Shown: positions 1-5,108, counted from the stretch's first letter. The stretch is 6,393 nt of DNA from Actinomycetes bacterium (GCA_023405705.1 JAEXXR010000390.1:1-6393), one strand, 5' to 3'. The notes: a model not told the origin generated them from the letters alone. Translations and numbers: made by a program.

Positions 1-40
1 CGCCGCCCCCGCGCGCGAGCCGCCGCGCCATACTCACGTC

Positions 41-475
41 ATGGCGTTCGTCCCGCCCGCGCGCCACCTGCTGCGCGCCAAGGATCTCGCCGACCTCCGC
101 TACGCGGAGCCGCTCGGCGTCGAGGACCTGGCGCGCGCCGCCGGCCTCTCGAAGGCCCATTTCAGCCGCGAGTTCCGCGCCGCCTTCGGGACCCCGCCGC
201 ACGCCTACCTGCTGACGCGGCGGCTGGAGCGGGCGGCGGCGCTGCTGCGCACGACCGACCGCACCGTCGCGCAGATCTGCCTCGACGTCGGCCTGACGAG
301 CGTCGGCTCGTTCACGACGAGCTTCACGCGCACCTTCGGCCGCTCGCCGACGGCCTACCGCGCGTCGTATCCGCCGGCCGCCGAGATGGCGCGCGTGCCC
401 GGCTGCTACCGCCGCCTCTACGGCCGTCCCAGACACCGCACGTTTCGAGAAGACAGGCGCGCGACGCAGGACTAG
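41..475 (+). CDS. Small AraC-family transcriptional regulator (DNA-binding domain only)
   Basis: Predicted DNA-binding regulator, 144 residues, made almost wholly of the AraC/XylS double helix-turn-helix domain. The first HTH lies about residues 27-50 (LGVEDLARAAGLSKAHFSRE). The second lies about 75-107 and includes the family signature IxxxxGxxxxxxFxxxFxxxFGxSPxxYR. No N-terminal sensory cupin is present, so it resembles the short stand-alone AraC proteins often found beside VOC-fold genes in actinobacteria. The C-terminal 35 residues are Arg-rich and unassigned. The ATG was chosen because the domain begins soon after it; no Shine-Dalgarno site is visible and the frame stays open to the window edge, so a start further upstream cannot be excluded. 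The VOC gene starts 38 nt after the stop, which suggests co-transcription and that this protein controls it. Family assignment is firm; ligand and targets are unknown. Confidence 0.9.
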   Translation: MAFVPPARHLLRAKDLADLRYAEPLGVEDLARAAGLSKAHFSREFRAAFGTPPHAYLLTRRLERAAALLRTTDRTVAQICLDVGLTSVGSFTTSFTRTFGRSPTAYRASYPPAAEMARVPGCYRRLYGRPRHRTFREDRRATQD

Positions 476-478
476 CGT

Positions 479-509
479 GGCCTCCTGTCACCCACGCAGA
501 CAGGAGGTC
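479..509 (+). promoter_or_regulatory. Hairpin sequestering the VOC gene Shine-Dalgarno site
   Basis: CCTCCTGTC (481-489) and GACAGGAGG (499-507) form a perfect 9-bp inverted repeat with a 9-nt loop, extended outward by a G-U pair (480/508) and a G-C pair (479/509). The 3' arm contains AGGAGGT (502-508), an almost ideal ribosome binding site 5 nt before the ATG at 514. Folded, the site is completely paired. It starts four bases after the AraC stop codon. It could be a translational switch, a dyad operator for a DNA-binding protein, or a processing or attenuation site. The pairing is seen directly; the role is inferred. Confidence 0.6.
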
Positions 510-513
510 CGAG

Positions 514-942
514 ATGATCAGAATCGGCAGCGCGCAGCTCTGGGTCCACGATCAGGACGAGGCGCTCGCGTTCTACACGCAGAAGCTCGGGATGGAGGTC
601 CACGCCGACGTCTCGCCGCCCGAGCTCGGCGGCTTCCGCTGGCTCGCCGTCGGCCCGCCCGGCCAGGACGTCTCGATCGTGCTGATGGCGATCCCCGGCG
701 AGCCGGTGATGGACGACGCGACGCGCGCGGACGTCGGCAGGCTGATGGCGAAGGGCTTCGCCGGCACCGTCTTCCTCGTGACCGACGACGTCCACGCCGA
801 CTACGAGGCGCTGACCGCCCGCGGCCTCGAGTTCGTCGAGGCGCCCGAGGAGCAGCCGTGGGGCATCGACTCCTCCTTCCGCGACCCGAGCGGCAACCAC
901 TTCCGCCTCACCCAGCTGAAGGAGATCCCGCAGCCGGCGTGA
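514..942 (+). CDS. VOC-fold protein (glyoxalase/bleomycin-resistance superfamily)
   Basis: A 142-residue protein with two beta-alpha-beta-beta-beta modules of the vicinal oxygen chelate fold. The first has LWVHDQDEALAFYTQKLGMEV (9-29, of which the DxDxALAFYxxxLG core is diagnostic); the second has VFLVTDDVHADYEAL (86-100) and ends with WGIDSSFRDPSGNHFRL (116-132). Family members are metal-dependent enzymes (glyoxalase I, dioxygenases, fosfomycin thioltransferases) or metal-free drug-binding proteins. By hand alignment the usual ligand positions hold Ser6, Thr85 and Arg131 instead of His/His/Glu, so a canonical metal site looks absent and a binding role is more likely than glyoxalase I activity. 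The start is fixed by AGGAGGT at 502-508. It follows the AraC gene and probably belongs to its regulon. Fold assignment is confident; substrate is unknown. Confidence 0.9.
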   Translation: MIRIGSAQLWVHDQDEALAFYTQKLGMEVHADVSPPELGGFRWLAVGPPGQDVSIVLMAIPGEPVMDDATRADVGRLMAKGFAGTVFLVTDDVHADYEALTARGLEFVEAPEEQPWGIDSSFRDPSGNHFRLTQLKEIPQPA

Positions 943-948
943 GCGGAT

Positions 949-974
949 GAGCCGGCCTGAGCCGGCGAGCCGGC
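949..974. repeat. Three short direct repeats GAGCCGGC
   Basis: GAGCCGGC occurs at 949-956, 959-966 and 967-974, with a related CAGCCGGC at 931-938 inside the end of the VOC gene. They lie in the convergent gap just before the terminator-like hairpin. Possibly replication slippage in GC-rich DNA; no function is assigned. Confidence 0.4.
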
Positions 975-1007
975 GCGCGCGACCGGCGCGGGCTCGGCGG
1001 AGACGGA

Positions 1008-1040
1008 GTGCGAACGGGTCCCGGCGGGGCCCGTTCGCGC
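1008..1040 (+). terminator. Strong hairpin between convergent genes, probable terminator without T-tract
   Basis: Arms 1008-1022 and 1026-1040 pair over 15 bp around a 3-nt GGC loop. The core GCGAACGGG (1010-1018) / CCCGTTCGC (1030-1038) is perfect. The two wobbles (1009/1039, 1019/1029) are G-U on the plus-strand RNA but A-C mismatches on the minus-strand RNA, so it is stronger for the VOC transcript. It sits 65 nt after the VOC stop and 14 nt beyond the end of the convergent kinase gene. No T-run follows, as is common for actinobacterial terminators. Confidence 0.55.
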
Positions 1041-1053
1041 GTCCGGGAGCGGT

Positions 1054-1986
1054 CTACGCGCGCAGCGCGACCGGGGCGTCGACGAAGTGCGTGATCTTCT
1101 GCAGCTCGCCGACGCGCGTGGTGATCTCCTCGCGCGTCAGGCGCGAGACGCGCTCGGTGCCGAACTCCTCGACGTTGTAGGAGGCGATCGCGGTGCCGTA
1201 CGCCATCGCGCGGCAGAGCGTCTGATGGGAGAGGTCCTCGCCCTGGTGGGCGGCGAGGTAGCCGACGAAGCCGCCGGCGAACGAGTCGCCCGCGCCGGTC
1301 GGGTCGTTGACCGTCTCCAGCGGGTAGGCGGGGAGGCCGAAGAAGCCCTCGTCGGTCAGCAGCGCCGCGCCGTACTCGCCCTGCTTGGCGACGACCACTC
1401 TGGGGCCGAGCGCGCGCAGCTCCTTCGCCGCCTGCACGAGGTTCGGCTTGCGCGTCAGCTGACGGATCTCGGCGTCGTTGAGCAGGACGCAGTCGACGCC
1501 CTCGATCGTCTTCAGCAGCGAGTCGCGCGCCGTCTCGATCCACAGGTTCATCGAGTCGAGCGCGACGAATCTCGCGTCCGACTGCTCGCGCACCTCGCGC
1601 TGCAGGTCGGGCTGGATGTTGGCGAGGAACAGCACGTCGCTCGCTCTCGACGCCTCCGACAGCTTCGGCGCGAAGCTGCCGAAGACGTTCAGGCGCGTGT
1701 CGTCGGTGTGCGCCGTGTTGAGGTCGTAGTCGTAGTGGCCGCGCCAGAAGAAGGTCTCGCCGCCGGGGACGTGCTCGATGTCGTCGCAGACCACGCCGCG
1801 GTTTCTCAGGACCGCGTACTCGGCGTCGCCGAAGTCGTCGCCGACCGGGCCGACGACGCGCACGTCGGTGAAGAACGACGAGGCGAGCGAGAAGTGGACC
1901 GCGGAGCCGCCGAGCATCTTCTCGCGGGTGCCGAAGGGCGTGGAGACGGCGTCGAACGCGATCGAGCCGACGACGGTGAGAGACAT
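1054..1986 (-). CDS. PfkB-family sugar/nucleoside kinase
   Basis: Predicted ATP-dependent kinase of the ribokinase/PfkB family, 310 residues, cytoplasmic. The N-terminal strand VVGSIAFDAV (5-14) and GGSAVHFSLA (26-35) match the substrate-binding lobe. The C-terminal signature NDPTGAGDSFAGGFVGYL (227-244) carries the GAGD anion hole with the likely catalytic base Asp234. LLNDAEIRQL (168-177) and VVVAKQGEYGA (197-207) are also typical. The conserved middle (WRGHYDYDLNT, LANIQPDLQ, DSMNLWI) resembles a widespread PfkB subgroup usually labelled only sugar kinase, so the phosphorylated substrate is open. The ATG at 1986 was chosen because the fold begins at once. It has no ribosome binding site, and an in-frame GTG at 2043 would add 19 residues of low-complexity sequence. 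It is divergent from the oxidoreductase and convergent with the VOC gene. Confidence 0.9.
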   Translation of the reverse strand: MSLTVVGSIAFDAVSTPFGTREKMLGGSAVHFSLASSFFTDVRVVGPVGDDFGDAEYAVLRNRGVVCDDIEHVPGGETFFWRGHYDYDLNTAHTDDTRLNVFGSFAPKLSEASRASDVLFLANIQPDLQREVREQSDARFVALDSMNLWIETARDSLLKTIEGVDCVLLNDAEIRQLTRKPNLVQAAKELRALGPRVVVAKQGEYGAALLTDEGFFGLPAYPLETVNDPTGAGDSFAGGFVGYLAAHQGEDLSHQTLCRAMAYGTAIASYNVEEFGTERVSRLTREEITTRVGELQKITHFVDAPVALRA

Positions 1987-2012
1987 GGGAAGGAGCGGGC
2001 TTTCGGTCGGGT

Positions 2013-2065
2013 GCAGGGCCGTGGGCGGCACGTGCCGCGGCACTGAAGGGTATCGGCGGCCCTGC
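2013..2065. promoter_or_regulatory. Nested palindromes in the divergent kinase/oxidoreductase gap
   Basis: GCGGCACGTGCCGC (2025-2038) is a perfect 14-bp palindrome and overlaps a second perfect one, GTGCCGCGGCAC (2032-2043), giving three alternating copies of the GGCAC half-site. A 9-bp inverted repeat, GCAGGGCCG (2013-2021) and CGGCCCTGC (2057-2065), flanks them. The cluster covers the predicted kinase transcription start and lies about 40 bp upstream of the oxidoreductase -10 box, a good place for an operator controlling both genes. The symmetry is seen directly; operator function is inferred. Confidence 0.45.
2047..2052 (-). promoter_or_regulatory. Possible -10 box of the kinase gene
   Basis: TACCCT on the minus strand fits the TAnnnT pattern. 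Transcription would begin near 2040, giving a leader of about 54 nt before the ATG at 1986 and excluding the alternative GTG at 2043. No convincing -35 element was seen. Confidence 0.3.
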
Positions 2066-2079
2066 GATCGGGCCTCGTC

Positions 2080-2085
2080 TAGCCT
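2080..2085 (+). promoter_or_regulatory. -10 box of a leaderless-type promoter for the quinone oxidoreductase
   Basis: TAGCCT lies 8 nt before the ATG at 2094, placing the transcription start within two bases of the start codon. No Shine-Dalgarno site exists upstream, which agrees with a leaderless mRNA. The same hexamer precedes the NUDIX gene. No clear -35 element. Confidence 0.45.
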
Positions 2086-2093
2086 GCGGCGCC

Positions 2094-3047
2094 ATGCGCG
2101 CGATCCAGCAGGAGGAGTTCGGCGGGCCGGAGGTGCTGCGCCTCGTCGAGCTGCCGAGACCGGTCCCGGCAGACGGCGAGCTGCTGATCGAGGTCAGCCG
2201 CGCCGGGCTCAACTTCGCCGACACGCACACGCGCGCCAACCAGTACATCGCGAAGGCCTCGCTGCCGCTCGTGCCGGGGGTCGAGGTCGCCGGCACGCGC
2301 GTCGACACCGGCGCGCGCGTGATCGCGCTGTGCGGGACGGGCGGCTACGCCGAGTACGCGACCGCGCGCGCCGACCGCACCTTCCCGATCCCCGACGGGG
2401 TCGACGACGGGACCGCGCTGGCGCTGCTGATCCAGGGCCTCACCGCCTGGCACCTGCACAAGACGGCGGCGCGCCTGCAGCCGGGGGAGACGGTCGTCGT
2501 GCACTCGGCGGCCGGCGGGACCGGCTTGCTCACGACCCAGCTCGCGAAGCTGCTCGGCGCCGGCCGCGTGATCGCGACCGCCTCCAGCGAGGAGAAGCGC
2601 GCGCTCGCGCTGGAGCTGGGCGCCGACGTCGCGCTCGACGGCGCGGCCGAGGGGCTGACCGAGCGGCTGCTGGAGGCCAACGGCGGCGAGCCGGTCGACG
2701 TCGTCCTCGACATGGCCGGCGGCGCCGTCTTCGACGCCTCCTTCGCCGCGCTCGCGCCGTTCGGCCGGATCGTCGCCTACGGGATCGCGACGCGCGAGCA
2801 GAACGAGCTGCGCACCGGGAAGCTGATGAAGACCTCGCGGACCGTCGCCGGCTTCTGGTTCAACCACTGCCTGGAGCGCCCGCAGATGGTCGCCGACGCA
2901 TTGGACGACCTGTTCGCGCGCACCGCCCGCGGCGAGCTGCGGGTCGTCGTCGGCGCGACCTACCCGCTCGCCGACGCGGCCCGCGCGCAGACCGACCTGG
3001 CGCAGCGGCGGACCACCGGCAAGCTGCTGCTCGACCCCCGCGCGTGA
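2094..3047 (+). CDS. Zinc-free medium-chain NAD(P)H:quinone oxidoreductase (QOR-like)
   Basis: Predicted NAD(P)H-dependent reductase of quinones or other alpha,beta-unsaturated carbonyls, 317 residues, slightly shorter than usual for QOR. The N-terminal GroES-like catalytic domain (about 1-115) shows VLRLVELPRPVPADGELLI, RAGLNFADTH and PGVEVAG (61-67). The Rossmann domain begins near 130, with VVVHSAAGGTG (134-144) supplying the AAGGTG nucleotide-binding loop, then LAKLLGA and ELGAD. The C-terminus TTGKLLLDP is typical. The structural-zinc cysteine cluster and catalytic-zinc ligands of alcohol dehydrogenases are absent, which separates it from zinc-dependent ADHs. No signal peptide. The start is set by the close TAGCCT box. 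It is divergent from the PfkB kinase and shares its palindrome-rich control region; a functional link is not established. NADPH versus NADH preference cannot be read here. Confidence 0.9.
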   Translation: MRAIQQEEFGGPEVLRLVELPRPVPADGELLIEVSRAGLNFADTHTRANQYIAKASLPLVPGVEVAGTRVDTGARVIALCGTGGYAEYATARADRTFPIPDGVDDGTALALLIQGLTAWHLHKTAARLQPGETVVVHSAAGGTGLLTTQLAKLLGAGRVIATASSEEKRALALELGADVALDGAAEGLTERLLEANGGEPVDVVLDMAGGAVFDASFAALAPFGRIVAYGIATREQNELRTGKLMKTSRTVAGFWFNHCLERPQMVADALDDLFARTARGELRVVVGATYPLADAARAQTDLAQRRTTGKLLLDPRA

Positions 3048-3054
3048 GACCCCT

Positions 3055-3091
3055 ACGTGTCCGACCGCACAGCCTCTCCTGCCCGACACGT
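3055..3091. promoter_or_regulatory. Inverted repeat upstream of the helicase promoter
   Basis: ACGTGTC (3055-3061) and GACACGT (3085-3091) are perfect 7-bp inverted arms 23 nt apart, ending two bases before the TAATCT box. The spacing could suit a dimeric repressor or activator over the -35 region. Chance occurrence is possible in a short gap. Confidence 0.25.
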
Positions 3092-3092
3092 C

Positions 3093-3098
3093 TAATCT
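3093..3098 (+). promoter_or_regulatory. -10 box of the DEAD-box helicase gene
   Basis: TAATCT is a good TAnnnT -10 match in a gap with no Shine-Dalgarno site. It predicts transcription start near 3105, inside the annotated gene, which would favour the in-frame GTG at 3109 as a near-leaderless start over the ATG at 3100. No -35 element recognised. Confidence 0.4.
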
Positions 3099-3099
3099 G

Positions 3100-4575
3100 A
3101 TGAGCTACGTGACTACTTTCGCCGATCTCGGCCTTTCCGCGCCGGTGCTCGAAGCGCTGCGCGACGTCGGCTACGAGAACCCCAGCCCCATCCAGGAGCA
3201 GTCGATCCCCTCCCTGCTGGAGGGACGGGACATGATCGGGCAGGCGCAGACCGGCTCGGGCAAGACCGCGGCGTTCGGCCTGCCGCTGATGGAGTACGTC
3301 GACCCGTCCGACAGAGACGTCCAGGCGCTCGTCCTGACGCCGACCCGCGAGCTCTGCATCCAGGTGACGCAGGCGCTGCGCTCCTACGGCGCGCGCAAGG
3401 GCGTCGACGTCGTCGCCGTCTTCGGCGGCGCCCCGATCCGCTCCCAGCAGGCCCAGCTGCGCAACGGCGGCCACGTCGTCGTCGGCACCGTCGGCCGCGT
3501 GAAGGACCTGATCTCGCGCCACTCGCTGATGCTGACGAGCTGCCGCTTCATCGTCCTCGACGAGGCCGACGAGATGCTCGACCTCGGCTTCCTCGAGGAC
3601 GTCGAGAAGATCATGGCGCTGACCCCGGGCAGCCGCCAGACCGCGCTCTTCAGCGCGACGATGCCGCCGGAGATCAGAAAGCTCTCCGAGAAGTACCTCT
3701 ACAACCCCGCGCACGTGAAGGTGAGAGCGAAGACGCTGACCGTCGACACGGTCGAGCAGTTCTCGCTCGAGGTGCCCCAGCGCGAGAAGGCCGACGCGCT
3801 CGTGAGAGTGCTGCAGGCCGAGCGGCCCGACCAGGCGATCGTCTTCGTGCGCACGAAGATCCGCTGCGACCAGCTCTACCGCACGCTGCGCGACAAGGGC
3901 ATGAACGTGAAGGCGCTCCACGGCGACATGAGCCAGGGCTCGCGCGACGGCGTCATGCTCGGCTTCAAGGGCGGCCGCGTGCCGATCCTCGTCGCCACCG
4001 ACGTCGCCGCCCGCGGCCTCGACATCTCCTCGGTCACGCACGTCGTCAACTTCGACGTCCCGACCTCGCCGGACGTCTACGTCCACCGCATCGGCCGCAC
4101 GGGCCGCATCGGCCGCTCCGGCCGAGCGATCACCTTCTACGAGCCGAAGCAGAAGAGGGACATCGAGGCGATCGAGCGCCACACCTCGACGCCGATGGCG
4201 CCGTGGACCGAGGGCGCGAGAGTCGGCACGCTGAAGGTCGAGGTCAAGCCCAAGCGCCACGAGACCAAGCCGCACGACGAGCAGCCGGCCGCCACCAACG
4301 GCGACCGCGGTCGCTCCGACGGTGACCGCGGCCCGGTCGAGCGGACCCGCCTCGTGATCGCCGGCGGCCTCGCCGACGGCATCGAGCCGAAGGACCTGAT
4401 CCACGCGATCACCGCCGCCGCCGGCATCGACGGCGAGAAGGTCCGCAACGTGCGCGTGCTCAGCCGCTTCGCCTTCCTCGACGTCCCCGCCGCCGACGCC
4501 GCCCGCGTCGTCGAGTCGGTCGACGGCACCGACGTCGACGGCCACCGCCTCCGCCTCGAGCCCGTCCGCGCCTAG
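3100..4575 (+). CDS. DEAD-box ATP-dependent RNA helicase with DbpA-type RNA-binding domain
   Basis: ATP-dependent RNA helicase, 491 residues, cytoplasmic, of the DeaD/CsdA-DbpA kind used in ribosome assembly, mRNA turnover and cold adaptation. All core motifs are present: Q motif (F7, Q32), motif I AQTGSGKT (49-56), Ia PTREL (81-85), Ib as TVGR (130-133) where TPGR is usual, DEAD (154-157), SAT (185-187), IVFVRT (247-252), V VATDVAARGLDI (298-309) and VI HRIGRTGR (329-336). A charged Gly/Asp/Arg-rich linker (about 381-415) leads to a C-terminal DbpA-like RNA-binding domain (about 416-489, from TRLVIAGGLADGI). The ATG has no ribosome binding site; GTG at 3109 (residue 4) is a plausible alternative start. 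The stop codon overlaps the convergent hicB stop. Helicase identity is certain; whether it acts on 23S rRNA like DbpA or more broadly like DeaD is not settled, so no symbol is given. Confidence 0.97.
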   Translation: MSYVTTFADLGLSAPVLEALRDVGYENPSPIQEQSIPSLLEGRDMIGQAQTGSGKTAAFGLPLMEYVDPSDRDVQALVLTPTRELCIQVTQALRSYGARKGVDVVAVFGGAPIRSQQAQLRNGGHVVVGTVGRVKDLISRHSLMLTSCRFIVLDEADEMLDLGFLEDVEKIMALTPGSRQTALFSATMPPEIRKLSEKYLYNPAHVKVRAKTLTVDTVEQFSLEVPQREKADALVRVLQAERPDQAIVFVRTKIRCDQLYRTLRDKGMNVKALHGDMSQGSRDGVMLGFKGGRVPILVATDVAARGLDISSVTHVVNFDVPTSPDVYVHRIGRTGRIGRSGRAITFYEPKQKRDIEAIERHTSTPMAPWTEGARVGTLKVEVKPKRHETKPHDEQPAATNGDRGRSDGDRGPVERTRLVIAGGLADGIEPKDLIHAITAAAGIDGEKVRNVRVLSRFAFLDVPAADAARVVESVDGTDVDGHRLRLEPVRA

Positions 4576-4868
4576 GCGCGCCGGACGGCCCGGCCTGCGG
4601 AGGCCGGCCGCGCCGCCTCGCTCGCTGCCCGCTCCCGGGCGGCGAGCGTCTCGACGGTCGTCACCGGCGGCGGCACCGGGTCGCCGTCCTGCTGCAGCCC
4701 CTCGATGTGGAAGGGGATGCCGGTCTCCATCAGGGCGATCACATCGCGCTCGGTCCGGCCGGTCGCTATGCAGCCGGGCAGGTCGGGCACGGAACCGCAG
4801 CAGTTCGGCGGTCCGACTTCGATCACGACGGAATAGCCCGCGACCGTCGCGTACGCCTCACGTCCCAT
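4572..4868 (-). CDS. hicB: HicB family antitoxin
   Basis: Antitoxin of the HicAB type II system, 98 residues; HicB folds bind HicA and block its RNase site. The partial RNase H-like HicB domain spans about 9-68: YSVVIEV (12-18), the hallmark PDLPGC (28-33), ATGRTERDVIALMETGI (35-51, one helix), and FHIEGLQQDGDPVPPP (53-68). The usual glycine-rich turn before PDLPGC is replaced by GPPNCCGS. The last 30 residues are Ala/Arg-rich (AARERAASEAARP and so on) without a recognisable HTH or ribbon-helix-helix DNA-binding domain. The start follows hicA's stop by 2 nt and has GGGAGG 7 nt upstream, so translation is coupled to hicA. Longer in-frame starts further upstream would run through hicA and are rejected. 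Its 3' end overlaps the helicase stop codon on the other strand. Confidence 0.88.
   Translation of the reverse strand: MGREAYATVAGYSVVIEVGPPNCCGSVPDLPGCIATGRTERDVIALMETGIPFHIEGLQQDGDPVPPPVTTVETLAARERAASEAARPASAGRAVRRA
4575..4614. terminator. Compound hairpin at the helicase/hicB convergent end
   Basis: Outer arms GGCGCG (4575-4580) and CGCGCC (4609-4614) enclose an inner stem CCGGCCT (4590-4596) / AGGCCGG (4601-4607) with a GCGG loop. It begins on the helicase stop codon and lies within the Ala/Arg tail of hicB. It also overlaps a 14-bp perfect palindrome, CGCGCCTAGGCGCG (4567-4580). No T-run on either side. It may end helicase transcription before it runs through hicAB antisense; termination is inferred only. 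Confidence 0.35.
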
Positions 4869-4870
4869 CG

Positions 4871-5059
4871 TCACGCCTCCCAGCCGGCCTGCCGGCGTAT
4901 CGACTTCAGCGCAGCCGGCCTCACGTCGTCGCCGGGATGGCCGGCGACCGTCACCTTCCCGGGCTTCGTCGGATGCTTCAACTGCCTGTGGCTGCCCCGG
5001 ATCGTCACGACCACCCACCCGTCCCGTCTCGGCTGCTTGAGGATCTCACGGTACTTCAT
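4871..5059 (-). CDS. hicA: HicA family mRNA interferase toxin
   Basis: Toxin of the HicAB pair, 62 residues, the normal HicA length. HicA is a double-stranded-RNA-binding-like fold that cleaves mRNA and tmRNA and halts translation. Diagnostic sequence: MKYREILKQ at the start, [18 protein letters not shown] (13-30) with the conserved GSH whose His24 is the expected catalytic residue, [15 protein letters not shown] (34-48) and [10 protein letters not shown] (51-60). It appears intact, so the module may be active. The ATG at 5059 is chosen because family members begin at this MK; it has no good Shine-Dalgarno site, and its start codon lies within a 10-bp inverted repeat. The toxin gene comes first and hicB follows after 2 nt, the usual HicAB order. 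The reading frame stays open upstream but that sequence is non-coding in character. Confidence 0.92.
   Translation of the reverse strand: MKYREILKQPRRDGWVVVTIRGSHRQLKHPTKPGKVTVAGHPGDDVRPAALKSIRRQAGWEA
4876..4881 (-). promoter_or_regulatory. Ribosome binding site of hicB
   Basis: GGGAGG on the minus strand, 7 nt before the hicB ATG and inside the last codons of hicA. It fixes the hicB start and gives the antitoxin a far better initiation site than the toxin, as expected for a toxin-first operon. Confidence 0.6.
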
Positions 5060-5082
5060 CCAGCCAGCATTCGCTGGATGAA
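5055..5082. promoter_or_regulatory. 10-bp inverted repeat over the hicA start codon
   Basis: TTCATCCAGC (5055-5064) and GCTGGATGAA (5073-5082) are perfect inverted arms separated by 8 nt. The hicA start codon (5057-5059) is inside one arm. As DNA it could be the operator for autoregulation; as RNA the hairpin would pair the start codon and limit toxin synthesis. The repeat is seen directly; which role applies is inferred. Confidence 0.6.
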
Positions 5083-5108
5083 TTGCTAATTGGGAGGATG
5101 AGTGTGGG

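Noticed and set aside
1..37. Possible divergent gene start on the minus strand (in-frame GTG at 37 and ATG at 31)
   Set aside because: Only about a dozen codons lie in the window, reading low-complexity Arg/Gly/Ala. It would sit 3 to 9 bases from the AraC start with no promoter space.
1087..2046. Plus-strand open frame antisense to the kinase
   Set aside because: Composition is Arg/Val/Glu/Ala repeats with no recognisable fold, whereas the minus strand has a complete PfkB kinase signature.
908..2308. Minus-strand open frame spanning the kinase, the divergent gap and part of the oxidoreductase
   Set aside because: It crosses two well-supported genes in a different frame and becomes Arg/Pro-rich low-complexity sequence.
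2860..4545. Long open frame of 561 codons antisense to the helicase
   Set aside because: It mirrors helicase codons and gives a repetitive Arg/Asp/Val/His/Leu composition with no domain, while the plus strand carries every DEAD-box motif. Long antisense frames are expected in DNA this GC-rich.
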